Assembly: GCA_963825415.1 (NCBI GenBank)
Contig: CAWGTD010000003.1
Location: 248,001 to 312,000, forward strand
DNA: 64,000 bases
Direction of reading: 5' to 3'
DNA from: BP-464 sp963825415
GTDB taxonomy: Bacteria; Actinomycetota; Thermoleophilia; Solirubrobacterales; Solirubrobacteraceae
The notes below the pieces were generated by a model that saw only the letters and a list, made by a program, of their open reading frames with translations, did no database searches and had not been told where the DNA came from. Positions 50,067 to 57,433 of the stretch are shown one piece after another. The position numbers and the translations under genes were made by a program. How positions within the stretch are numbered: position 1 is the stretch's first letter; each line of letters begins with the position of its first letter.

Positions 50067-51268
50067 GGCGCCAGGCACTCCGGCAGCGCGACCGAGCCGT
50101 CCTCGCGCTGGCCGTTCTCCAGCAGGGCGATCATGTGCCGCCACGTCACGGCGGTGCCGTTGAGCGTGTGGGCGACGACCGGCTTGCCTCCGGCCGGCCG
50201 ATGGCGTACGTCGAGCCGCCGTGCCTGAAAGTCGGTCGTGTTCGACGTCGAGGTGACCTCGCGGTAGCGCGCCTGGCCCGGCATCCACGCCTCGCAGTCG
50301 AACTTCCTGCAAGCGCTTGCCCCGAGGTCGTCGACGGCGATGTCGACGACGCGGTAGGGAATCCCGAGGGCGCCGAGGATCTCCTCCTCGATCGCGAGCA
50401 GCCGCTCGTGCTCGGCGCCGGACTCCTCGGGAGCGACGAAGCTGAACATCTCGACCTTGTCGAACTGGTGGACGCGGAAGATCCCGCGGGTGTCCTTGCC
50501 CGCGGCGCCCGCCTCGCGGCGAAAGCAGGTCGAGAACCCCGCGTAGCGGCGCGGCAGGTCCTCGAGGATCTCGCCCGCGTGCAGCGAGGCCAGCGCAACC
50601 TCGCTGGTGCCCACGAGGTAGAGGTCGTCCTCGGGCAGGTGGTAGATCTGCTGCTCGGTGTCGGGCAGGAAGCCGGTGCCGTACATCGCCTCTTCGCGGA
50701 CGAGCACCGGCGGGACGACCGGCTCGAAGCCGTGGCCGCGCAGCTTGTGCAGCGCCCACTGCACCAGCGCGAACTCCAGCAGGACCAGGTCGCCGCGCAG
50801 GTAGGCGAAGCGCGAGCCGCTCAGGCGCGCGGCGCGCTCCATGTCGATGCGCTCGCCCGCGAGCTCGAGGTGGTCGCGGCCTTCGGCGCCGGCCTCCCCC
50901 ACCTCCTTGACGACCGTGTCCTGCGCCGGCGCGTCGGGGTGCGGCAGGTTGGGCAGCAGCGCCAGCGCGTGCTCAAGCGCGGGCTCGACCTCGGCCAGCT
51001 CGGCGTCGAGCGCCTTGGCCTCCGCGGCCACCTCGCGCATACGGGCGATCGCCTCATCGGAGTCCTCACCGGCCTGCTTGGCGGCCGCGATCGCGCCCGA
51101 GGCCTCGTTCTGGCGGGCGCGCAACGCTTCGAGCTCGGGAAGCAGCTCGCGCCGGCGGGCGTCGAGTTCGACGATCCGGTCGACTGCCGACGCCAGGTCG
51201 CCACCGCGGCGCGCCAGTGCGGCGCGGACCGCGTCCGGGTCGCGGCGGATCTCCTTGACGTCGAGCAC
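50033..51268 (-). CDS. serS: Seryl-tRNA synthetase
   Basis: This 411-residue enzyme charges all serine tRNAs. The N-terminal coiled-coil arm (RRRELLPELEALRARQNEAS through EVEPALEHALALL) contacts the long variable arm of tRNA-Ser. Class II motifs are GHGFEPVVPPVLVREEAMYG, STCFRREAGAAGKDTRGIFR (motif 2), and NGTAVTWRHMIALLENGQRE (motif 3). TSEVALASLHAGEIL is the family active-site loop. The gene is intact with a normal length. All four tRNA-Ser species it needs are encoded in this window. Start ATG 51268; the stop overlaps the convergent STAS gene by 34 nt. Confidence 0.95.
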   Translation of the reverse strand: MLDVKEIRRDPDAVRAALARRGGDLASAVDRIVELDARRRELLPELEALRARQNEASGAIAAAKQAGEDSDEAIARMREVAAEAKALDAELAEVEPALEHALALLPNLPHPDAPAQDTVVKEVGEAGAEGRDHLELAGERIDMERAARLSGSRFAYLRGDLVLLEFALVQWALHKLRGHGFEPVVPPVLVREEAMYGTGFLPDTEQQIYHLPEDDLYLVGTSEVALASLHAGEILEDLPRRYAGFSTCFRREAGAAGKDTRGIFRVHQFDKVEMFSFVAPEESGAEHERLLAIEEEILGALGIPYRVVDIAVDDLGASACRKFDCEAWMPGQARYREVTSTSNTTDFQARRLDVRHRPAGGKPVVAHTLNGTAVTWRHMIALLENGQREDGSVALPECLAPYGAPSELPSA

Positions 51269-51292
51269 GGGCGGGCGCGGCCGGCGGCGCCG

Positions 51293-51685
51293 CTACTTGC
51301 CGCTCTTCGATGCCGCCTGGCGCCCGGAGTACTCGGCCAGGAACTTCGCGACCTGCTCGGCTTCGCGCCCGACCACGATGTTCTCGGGCATGATCGCCCC
51401 GGAGAACCCGCCGTTGCGGATCGCGTAGAGAACCTGGTCGACGGTCTCCGGCCGCACGTTGAAGTTCGGCCCGTCGACGCGTTCGCGATCGCGGACCTTC
51501 GTGGCCGATCCCTGGGTGCCCGCGACGTCGAGCGTGTGGCAGCCGCCACAGCGCTGGGCGAACAGGACGGCGCCCGCGTGGACGTCGTCGGTCTTGCTCA
51601 CGTCGACGCTCCTGGAACCGCATGCGCCGACCGTCCCGGCGACGCCGATCACGCCGAGCACACAGACGATGCGGCGGCCGGTCAT
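51293..51685 (-). CDS. Lipoprotein cytochrome c
   Basis: This 130-residue protein has a lipoprotein signal (CVLGVIGVAGTVGAC), heme c site CGGCH (LFAQRCGGCHTLDVAG) and axial Met in FSGAIMPENIVVGREAEQVA. The segment DGPNFNVRPETVDQVLYAIR is typical of small caa3-associated or soluble cytochromes. It is anchored outside the membrane and probably passes electrons to an oxidase. It ends 24 nt before serS on the same strand and is divergent from the cupredoxin lipoprotein. Confidence 0.85.
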   Translation of the reverse strand: MTGRRIVCVLGVIGVAGTVGACGSRSVDVSKTDDVHAGAVLFAQRCGGCHTLDVAGTQGSATKVRDRERVDGPNFNVRPETVDQVLYAIRNGGFSGAIMPENIVVGREAEQVAKFLAEYSGRQAASKSGK

Positions 51686-51713
51686 TGCGGGCGGGGACTA
51701 TACGAGAAGATCT

Positions 51714-52112
51714 ATGTCTCGAATGCCCCGCCCACTCCTCACCCTCCTCGTCCTCTGTGCCCTCGCGGCGCCGCTCGCCGGCTGCGGCCGCGGCAAGCCG
51801 CTGCCCGTGCTCAACGAGACGATCGGCCTCAAGCTCGACGAGTACCGGCTGCGACCGCAGTACATCAGCGCCCCGGCCGGCGACATCCGGGTGATCGTGC
51901 GCAACCGCGGGATCCTCACCCACAACATCGCGATCCAGACGATCCCCGAGGACCCCACCGACCGCACGACGGTGCTGGGCCGGACCGACACCGTGCACCC
52001 GGGCAACCGGGCCGAGACCCACATCTTCCTGCGGCCCGGGCATTACCGGCTGGTCTGCACGATCGCCAACCACAGCTATCTCGGCCAGTTCGGAGAGTTG
52101 GTCGTCGAGTAG
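51714..52112 (+). CDS. Cupredoxin-like lipoprotein
   Basis: This 132-residue protein has a signal with lipobox LAGC (LVLCALAAPLAGCGRG). The cupredoxin fold is suggested by IGLKLDEYRLRPQYISAPAG and DIRVIVRNRGILTHNIAIQT, with a His ligand, and by the C-terminal copper loop RLVCTIANHSYLGQFGELVV, Cys and His. In typical cupredoxins a Met follows the His; here the position reads Gln (LGQFG), as in stellacyanin-type sites, or else the axial ligand is missing. It is the divergent partner of the cytochrome c gene, 28 nt apart. Together they look like external electron carriers. Confidence 0.72.
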   Translation: MSRMPRPLLTLLVLCALAAPLAGCGRGKPLPVLNETIGLKLDEYRLRPQYISAPAGDIRVIVRNRGILTHNIAIQTIPEDPTDRTTVLGRTDTVHPGNRAETHIFLRPGHYRLVCTIANHSYLGQFGELVVE

Positions 52113-52255
52113 GACTCGGGCGGCGCGCGGCGAACCTCACGGCAGCCCGGCGCCGGCCACCGACGACGGGGCGCTGACACTTCGCTCCCGTCCTCACCAA
52201 CGGCGGCAACCGACGGCCGGCGCCGGGTTCTCTTCCCGCGGGCTAGGTTGCGCCC

Positions 52256-52726
52256 GTGGACGAGCGGACGTTTCGCGACACCCTTGGCCGGTTCCCGACC
52301 GGCGTGACGGTCGTCACCGCAAGCGGTGACCACGGCCCGGCGGGCCTGACGACCAACGCGTTCACGTCGCTCTCGCTCGACCCGCCGCTCGTGCTCGTCT
52401 GCTTCGAGCGCGGCTCCCGAACACTGCCGATCGTCCGCGAGACCCGCCGCTTCGCCGTCAACGTGTTGCGGACCGGCCAGGAGGAGCTGGCGCGCGTGTT
52501 CGCCTCCAAGCGGGTGGCGGCGGAGAAGTTCGAGTCGGTGACCCACACGGTCGATCACGGGGTGCCTGTGCTCGACGGCGCGCTGGCGTGGGTGATCTGC
52601 GACCTCGTGGCGCTGCATCCCGGCGGCGATCACGAGATCGGCGTGGGCGCGGTCACCGCGATGGGCCACGACCCCGACGGCGAACCGCTGGTGTTCGTCG
52701 ACGGCGCCTATCGCGACCTGACCTGA
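52256..52726 (+). CDS. Flavin reductase-like protein
   Basis: This 156-residue FMN-binding protein is of the flavin reductase family that feeds reduced flavin to monooxygenases. It begins MDERTFRDTLGRFPTGVTVV; the segments AGLTTNAFTSLSLDPPLVLV and RRFAVNVLRTGQEELARVFA are typical, and GAVTAMGHDPDGEPLVFVDG forms the C-terminal strand region. GTG 52256 is the only reasonable start. No monooxygenase gene is adjacent, so its partner is unknown. About 140 nt of upstream sequence hold no further gene. Confidence 0.88.
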   Translation: MDERTFRDTLGRFPTGVTVVTASGDHGPAGLTTNAFTSLSLDPPLVLVCFERGSRTLPIVRETRRFAVNVLRTGQEELARVFASKRVAAEKFESVTHTVDHGVPVLDGALAWVICDLVALHPGGDHEIGVGAVTAMGHDPDGEPLVFVDGAYRDLT

Positions 52727-52761
52727 CGGAACCGCCCACGCGCGGCGGGTGTACCCGCGGT

Positions 52762-53328
52762 GTGCGCCCTCTCTTCGCCGTCCTCGCCGTCTTCTTCGCC
52801 GCCGCCGCGCCCGCCGCGGGCAAGCAGGTGGTCGGCGCCAAGACGTGCGGCAGCGATGGCTGCCGCGCCATGCTCGACCCGTCGCCCGAGGTGCTCGCGG
52901 GTACGCCGGCCAACGCGCCGAAGGGCCCGGAGCCGTTCGTGCTCTTCCGGATCCTCTATCGCGGCGGCGAGGAGGAGAAGGAGATCGCGGTCGATCACGT
53001 CTACCTCGTGCGCAGCGGGCTGCTGGTCGCAGACGGCCGGCAGGAGGGCGAGCTGATCTTCCTGCGACCGGCGGCCGAGACCGCGCTGCGGCGCGAGGCC
53101 GGGCGGGTGACCCCCTTCCCCGCGGCCCGGCTGCCACGAGGGGTGCAGGACGAGATCTCCGCGGCGAGCGTCGCGCTCGCGCCTTCACAGCCTCCGTCCA
53201 CGGGCGGCGGCGACGGCATCGGGGCGTGGTGGATCCCCATCCTCACGGGGCCGCTGGCGCTCGCGGCGGGGCTTGCCTGGACCCGCCGGCGGCGTGCCGG
53301 CCCGCCGGTGCGCGCACCCGCGGGGTGA
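52762..53328 (+). CDS. Exported membrane-anchored protein of unknown function
   Basis: GTG 52762 begins VRPLFAVLAVFFAAAAPAAG, a signal peptide. A domain of about 130 residues with KTCGSDGCRAMLDP and GPEPFVLFRILYRGGEEEKE follows. A C-terminal helix, GIGAWWIPILTGPLALAAGL, and a basic tail TRRRRAGP anchor it. It thus has an external domain and a cytoplasmic Arg tail. Its stop overlaps the sigma-factor start (GTGA), which suggests coupled expression and a role as a sensor for that sigma; this is inference. Confidence 0.7.
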   Translation: MRPLFAVLAVFFAAAAPAAGKQVVGAKTCGSDGCRAMLDPSPEVLAGTPANAPKGPEPFVLFRILYRGGEEEKEIAVDHVYLVRSGLLVADGRQEGELIFLRPAAETALRREAGRVTPFPAARLPRGVQDEISAASVALAPSQPPSTGGGDGIGAWWIPILTGPLALAAGLAWTRRRRAGPPVRAPAG

Positions 53329-53930
53329 TCGCGGCGGAACGCGCCCTCGCGCTGCGGTGTACCACTGCGGTGGTGGTGCACCGGCCGGACGAGGACGCGG
53401 CCCTGGTCGAGCGCGCACAGCGCGGGGACGTCGCTGCCTACGAGCGGCTGGTCGAGCGCCATCAGGCCGCGGCGTTCCGGGTGGCGTGGGTCGCCTGCGG
53501 CAATGCGGCCGACGCCGAGGAGGCCGCCCAGGACGCGTTCGTCAAGGCGTTCGCCGCGCTCGGCCGCTTCCGCCGCGGCGCGCCATTGCGCCCGTGGCTG
53601 CTGACGATCGTCGCCAACGAGGCGCGCAACCGCCGGCGCGCGTCGGGCCGCCGCGAGCACCTCGCCTTCCGGGCGGCGATCGCCGAGCCGACCGGCAGCG
53701 CGCCGTCCACCGAGTCGGTCGCGCTCGACGCCGAGCAGGACGCCGCCCTGCGTGCCGCCCTCGCACGGCTCGACGAGCGCGACCGCGAGGTCCTGTGGCT
53801 GCGCTTCTTCGCCGGGTTGGACGAGGCCGAGACCGCCGCCGCGCTCGGCTGCCGCCGCGGCACCGTCAAGTCGCGCCAGTCGCGCGCCCTGGATCGCCTG
53901 CGGGCCGAGCTGGAGGGCGGGGATGCCTGA
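53325..53930 (+). CDS. ECF RNA polymerase sigma factor
   Basis: This sigma-70 family protein of about 201 residues has region 2 (ALVERAQRGDVAAYERLVER and AAFRVAWVACGNAADAEEAA, then QDAFVKAFAALGRF) and region 4 (LARLDERDREVLWLRFFAGL, then DEAETAAALGCRRGTVKSRQ, a helix-turn-helix). The GTG 53325 overlaps the previous stop; another GTG at about 53370 would remove a non-conserved N-terminus. Such factors redirect RNA polymerase to a small regulon upon an external signal. The next gene overlaps the stop and is its presumed anti-sigma. Confidence 0.88.
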   Translation: MIAAERALALRCTTAVVVHRPDEDAALVERAQRGDVAAYERLVERHQAAAFRVAWVACGNAADAEEAAQDAFVKAFAALGRFRRGAPLRPWLLTIVANEARNRRRASGRREHLAFRAAIAEPTGSAPSTESVALDAEQDAALRAALARLDERDREVLWLRFFAGLDEAETAAALGCRRGTVKSRQSRALDRLRAELEGGDA

Positions 53931-54683
53931 GCTCGAGCAGCGCCTGCGCGCGCTCGCCCCCGCCGCCTTCCCGCCGGCGCCCGAGCTGGCGGCCGCGGTC
54001 GGCGCGCGGCTGCGGGCCGCCCCGCCGGTCGCCTCGCGGCGATCGGTGGCCGCGACGGCGCGGGCTGGTCGTCGCGCTCGCGGCGCTCGCGATCCCCGCT
54101 GGGGCGATCGCAGCCGTGCCCGCGACGCGCCACGCGGTCGCCGACTGGCTCGGGCTTCGCCACGTCAGCGTGCAGCGGGTGGAGCGGCTGCCCCGCCTGC
54201 CGGCGCTGCGCCACGCCGATCTCGGCGACGCGCGTGGACTCCGTGGCCGCAGCGTCGGAGCAGGCGGGCTTCGAGGTGCAGGTGCCGAGCGCGCTCGGGG
54301 CGCCCGACGCCGTCTACGTGACCGACGACGGCATCGTCTCGCTCGCATACGCACCGACCGCGGACCTGCCGCGCGACCGCCTGATCGGGCTGGGCCTCCT
54401 CGTCACCGAGCTCGAGGCGTTGGAGGAACCCGACCTGCTCAAGAAGGCGCTGGCCCCGGGCACCAGCGTCGAGGGGCTTTCCGTCGACGGCGCACCGGGC
54501 GTCTACATCTCGGGCGAGCCGCACGAGGTCCTCGTGCAGACCCGCGAGCGGCGCATCCGCCCGCTTCCGCCGCGCCTGGCCGGCAACTCGCTGGCGTTCG
54601 AACGCGACGGCCTCGTCATCCGCCTCGAGGGCCGCTTCACCAAGCGCGCCGCGATCGCGCTCGCCCGCTCGGTCGCGCCCTGA
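53923..54683 (+). CDS. Probable membrane anti-sigma factor (two frame changes)
   Basis: This protein of about 253 residues has ATG 53923 inside the sigma gene's last codons. The cytoplasmic start reads MPELEQRLRALAPAAFPPAP. Then, after a frame change near 54060, a membrane helix LVVALAALAIPAGAIAAVPA follows. After another near 54235, an external domain DSVAAASEQAGFEVQVPSAL, GAPDAVYVTDDGIVSLAYAP and GAPGVYISGEPHEVLV follows. One membrane helix between a short N-terminal domain and an external domain suits anti-sigma factors, but no zinc-finger (HxxxCxxC) is present. I infer the role from position. Confidence 0.65.
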
Positions 54684-54689
54684 GGCGGC

Positions 54690-55079
54690 TCAGGCGCCGG
54701 CGGCAAGGTAGGCGTCGACGAGCCGCTTGGGCGCTCGCGCGAGCCACGCCTCGACGACGACCTCGCGCAGCTCCTCGATCCCGATCCGGTCGAGCTGCAC
54801 CAGCACCGCCGGATAGCCGTCGAAGTGCGGCGTGGTGAAGAAGACGCTCGGGTCGTCGGCGATCATCGCCTCCTTGGCGATCAGGTGCTCGACGCGCGCG
54901 CCAAGGATCGGCCCGTCGGGCGCGCCGTCGCCGAGGGCCTCGAGGTCGGGCCGGCGCAACGGCCGCTCCCAGACGAACAGCTTGTCCTTCACGCGCCACT
55001 GCACCATGTCGCGCGAGACCACCTCGGTCGCCTCCGGCATCGCCATCGCCAGCCGGCGGACGTCGTCCCACGTTGCCAC
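54690..55079 (-). CDS. MmcQ/YjbR-family protein
   Basis: GTG 55079 starts 129 residues, MATWDDVRRLAMAMPEATEV when read with initiator Met. The core SRDMVQWRVKDKLFVWERPL, then DPSVFFTTPHFDGYPAVLVQ, and IEELREVVVEAWLARAPKRL is the double-wing fold of the MmcQ/YjbR group. These small proteins are thought to bind DNA but have no firm function. I prefer 55079 because the earlier 14 codons (SASAPVEGSYARA) are not family-like. It is convergent with the anti-sigma gene. Confidence 0.82.
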   Translation of the reverse strand: MATWDDVRRLAMAMPEATEVVSRDMVQWRVKDKLFVWERPLRRPDLEALGDGAPDGPILGARVEHLIAKEAMIADDPSVFFTTPHFDGYPAVLVQLDRIGIEELREVVVEAWLARAPKRLVDAYLAAGA

Positions 55080-55141
55080 GGCCCGAGCGTAGCTCCCCTC
55101 AACTGGCGCGCTCGCCGACACACTGAATTACGGTGCGCAGC

Positions 55142-55330
55142 ATGCGCAACACCATCGCCCTCCTGGCCTTCGTCCTCTCGCTGGCGCTCGTGCCGTCGGC
55201 ATCCGCATCCGCGCCGCCGCCGCTCCCGTGCGACTACTGGGTCCACGGCTGCAACGTGCTCGAGTACGTCTGCGACACCGGCGTCTGCGCCGCGGTCGTG
55301 CTGCCGGAGATCCCGCCGACCAAGGTCTAG
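55142..55330 (+). CDS. Small secreted Cys-rich protein
   Basis: ATG 55142 starts 62 residues with a signal peptide (MRNTIALLAFVLSLALVPSA). The mature peptide of about 38 residues contains four Cys in CDYWVHGCNVLEYVCDTGVC and ends LPEIPPTKV. Two disulfides would make a compact knot-like peptide. I do not recognise a family. A strong palindrome follows its stop. Its start lies 63 nt from the divergent MmcQ gene. Confidence 0.6.
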   Translation: MRNTIALLAFVLSLALVPSASASAPPPLPCDYWVHGCNVLEYVCDTGVCAAVVLPEIPPTKV

Positions 55331-55341
55331 AGGGTGCCGGA

Positions 55342-55357
55342 GGGGCCACGTGGCCCC
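55342..55357. terminator. Perfect 16-bp palindrome, possible terminator
   Basis: GGGGCCACGTGGCCCC lies 12 nt after the stop of the small secreted protein. It pairs fully with itself, so a hairpin in RNA would need to open its centre (CACGTG) for a loop. It is followed by more GC-rich sequence and no U-run. The central CACGTG could also be a protein site. Confidence 0.4.
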
Positions 55358-55401
55358 GGAGGCGGGCCCCTCGCCGGCCGAAGGCCGGATGGTGTCTCGG
55401 A

Positions 55402-55854
55402 TTACAGGCCGCCCGCGGTCCCGATCGCGCGCAGGGCGAGAAAGCAGACGACCAACGCGGCGAGGGCCATGATCCCGGTCTCGCGGCGGACGATGGCGAG
55501 GACGACGGAGCGCTGCTCGGCCTCAGGGCGCTCGCCGACCTCCTGGGCGTTCGCGATGCCGCGGGCGTCGAGCACCGTCTCGGCCGAGAGCACGCGCAGC
55601 TGCTCGGCGACGAAGCTGACCGCGACCGGGACGAGCGCATAGACCCAGAACAGCCCGTCGTCGGGCCGGTTGCCGAGCGCGGCCGCGACGCCGGCGAGCG
55701 CCGCGAGCGCGACCGCGGCCGCCTGCGCCGCGCGCAACAGCACCCAGAACGCCCGCGCCGTGCGCACCTGCCACCACGCCCAGCCGCCGGCCAGTGCCGC
55801 GAGGCCGGAGAGGCCCGCGAGAGCCGCCGCGGCGACCTCGATCACGGCCTCCAC
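55402..55854 (-). CDS. Four-helix membrane protein of unknown function
   Basis: This 150-residue protein has hydrophobic segments EVAAAALAGLSGLAALAGGW, ALRAAQAAAVALAALAGVAA-like, LFWVYALVPVAVSFVAEQLR and TGIMALAALVVCFLALRAIG, with short loops. Trp in AGGWAWWQVRTARAFW lies at a membrane edge. It is divergent from nuoA with a 58-nt AT-richer gap between. Its presence beside nuoA may be chance. No family is recognised. Confidence 0.7.
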   Translation of the reverse strand: MEAVIEVAAAALAGLSGLAALAGGWAWWQVRTARAFWVLLRAAQAAAVALAALAGVAAALGNRPDDGLFWVYALVPVAVSFVAEQLRVLSAETVLDARGIANAQEVGERPEAEQRSVVLAIVRRETGIMALAALVVCFLALRAIGTAGGL

Positions 55855-55912
55855 AAGAGGCCTCTGCCACTAAGTATCAACATCGCACAAATGGTGGTAG
55901 AACCCGGGCCGG
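55855..55912. promoter_or_regulatory. AT-richer gap upstream of nuoA, likely nuo promoter
   Basis: This 58-nt gap between divergent genes contains ACTAAGTATCAACATCGCAC, much richer in A and T than the rest of the window. No consensus -10/-35 pair is certain. Since every nuo gene overlaps the next, one promoter here would drive the whole operon. Confidence 0.4.
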
Positions 55913-56275
55913 ATGCTGCGAAGCTACCTCCCGGCCATCGTGTTCGTGCTGCTCGGCGGAGGGGTCGGCGCCGCGTTCGCCGTGCTCAACTCGTTCGCCG
56001 GTCCGAAGGGCCGCGGCCGCGAGCGCTCGAAGGCCGACCCGTACGAGTGCGGCCTGCCGTCCGAGGTCAAGACGGGCTTTCGCTTCGGCATCAGCTTCTA
56101 CCTCGTGGCGATGCTGTTCATCCTCTTCGACATCGAGGTGATCTTCCTCTACCCCGTCGCCGTCCAGCTGCGGGCGTTCGGGACCTTCGCGCTGGTCGAG
56201 ACCGTCGTGTTCGTCGTGCTCCTCATGGTCGCGTTCGTCTACGTCTGGCGACGGGGAGCGCTCGAATGGAGATAA
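55913..56275 (+). CDS. nuoA: NADH-quinone oxidoreductase subunit A
   Basis: This 120-residue membrane subunit of respiratory complex I has three helices: LPAIVFVLLGGGVGAAFAVL, FGISFYLVAMLFILFDIEVI and LVETVVFVVLLMVAFVYVWR. The loop between helices 1 and 2 has the family segment ADPYECGLPSEVKTGFRFGI with the conserved Cys. FDIEVIFLYPVA is characteristic. Its stop overlaps nuoB by 10 nt. It is the first gene of the operon and lies in the proton-pumping arm near the quinone site. Confidence 0.95.
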   Translation: MLRSYLPAIVFVLLGGGVGAAFAVLNSFAGPKGRGRERSKADPYECGLPSEVKTGFRFGISFYLVAMLFILFDIEVIFLYPVAVQLRAFGTFALVETVVFVVLLMVAFVYVWRRGALEWR

Positions 56276-56931
56276 CCCGCAGGACGATCGACCCAGCCGA
56301 GGTAAGCGACTTCCGGATCCGCCAGCTGCGCGCGCGCGACATGCTCGCCGGCAACCTCGACGACGCCGATCTGCAGAAGCACGTCGAGGAGTCGATCATC
56401 ACCACGACCGTCGACCGCGCGGTCAGCTGGGCGCGCGGCAACGCGATGTTCCCCGCGACGTTCGGCCTGGCCTGCTGCGCGATCGAGATGATGTCGATCG
56501 TCGCCAGCCGCGTCGACGTCGCGCGGTTCGGCTTCGAGGCCTTCCGCGCCTCGCCGCGCCAGGCCGACCTGCTGATCCTCTCCGGCCGCGTCTCGATCAA
56601 GATGGCGCCGATCGTCCGCCGGATCTGGGACCAGATGCTCGAGCCCAAGTGGTCGATCGCGATGGGCGCCTGCAGCTCCTCGATGGGCGTCTTCAACAAC
56701 TACGCGATCGTCCCGGCCGACAAGTTCATGCCGGTCGCGGTCCACGTGCCCGGCTGCCCGCCGCGCCCCGAGGCGCTCATGCACGGCATCGTCAAGCTGC
56801 GCCAGCAGATCGTCTCCGGACCCGACGACGGCTGGCGCGAGCGCTACCGCGCGATCGGCACCGAGGAGCTCGTGGCGATCGAGGCGGGCGAGCGGGCACA
56901 CGCCGCCGAGGGCGGCGGGTCGGATGCCTGA
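56266..56931 (+). CDS. nuoB: NADH-quinone oxidoreductase subunit B
   Basis: This 221-residue subunit carries the terminal [4Fe-4S] cluster N2 that passes electrons to quinone. Cluster cysteines are the adjacent pair in FPATFGLACCAIEMMSIVAS, one in MGACSSSMGVF and one in VHVPGCPPRPEAL. The region VDVARFGFEAFRASPRQADL is typical. The C-terminal 30 residues (EELVAIEAGERAHAAEG) are a non-conserved acidic extension. It starts at ATG 56266 within the nuoA end and overlaps nuoC by 8 nt. Confidence 0.95.
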   Translation: MEITRRTIDPAEVSDFRIRQLRARDMLAGNLDDADLQKHVEESIITTTVDRAVSWARGNAMFPATFGLACCAIEMMSIVASRVDVARFGFEAFRASPRQADLLILSGRVSIKMAPIVRRIWDQMLEPKWSIAMGACSSSMGVFNNYAIVPADKFMPVAVHVPGCPPRPEALMHGIVKLRQQIVSGPDDGWRERYRAIGTEELVAIEAGERAHAAEGGGSDA

Positions 56932-57433
56932 CGCGACCGGGCTCGAGCTGCTCGCGCAGGAGCTGCGCGAGGCCGACGAGGGCAGCGTCGTCGACGCGCT
57001 GCACTTCCGCGGCAAGGGAGCGCTCGAGGTGACGCCGGCGGCGATCCGCGCGACGCTCGAGCGCCTGCGCGCGAAGGGCTACACATTCCTCGCGTCGGTG
57101 CACGGCGTCGACTACTACCCCGACGAGCCGCGCCTCGGCGTCCATTACGAGCTGCTCGACATGCAGCGCGTCGACCGCCTGACGGTGAAGCTCCGGGTGC
57201 CGACAGACGCGGCGGAGGTCGAATCCGTCACGCCCGACTGGCCGACCGCCGACCACCAGGAGCGCGAGGTCTTCGACATGTTCGGGGTCGTCTTCAACGG
57301 CCACCCCGACCTGCGCCGGATCCTCATGCCCGAGGACTACGAGGGCTTCCCGCAGCGCCGCGACTTCCCGGTCGGCGGCGAGCCCGTCCTGTTCACCGTC
57401 GACCAGTCGGCCGGCACGCACTACACCGAGTGA
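56924..57433 (+). CDS. nuoC: NADH-quinone oxidoreductase subunit C
   Basis: This 169-residue peripheral subunit (30-kDa family) contains YTFLASVHGVDYYPDEPRLG, then HYELLDMQRVDRLTVKLRVP and the family signature DWPTADHQEREVFDMFGVVF, followed by DLRRILMPEDYEGFPQRRDF. It holds no cofactor and braces NuoB and NuoD. The length is normal and the frame is intact. It overlaps nuoB by 8 nt and nuoD by 4 nt. Confidence 0.95.
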   Translation: MPDATGLELLAQELREADEGSVVDALHFRGKGALEVTPAAIRATLERLRAKGYTFLASVHGVDYYPDEPRLGVHYELLDMQRVDRLTVKLRVPTDAAEVESVTPDWPTADHQEREVFDMFGVVFNGHPDLRRILMPEDYEGFPQRRDFPVGGEPVLFTVDQSAGTHYTE

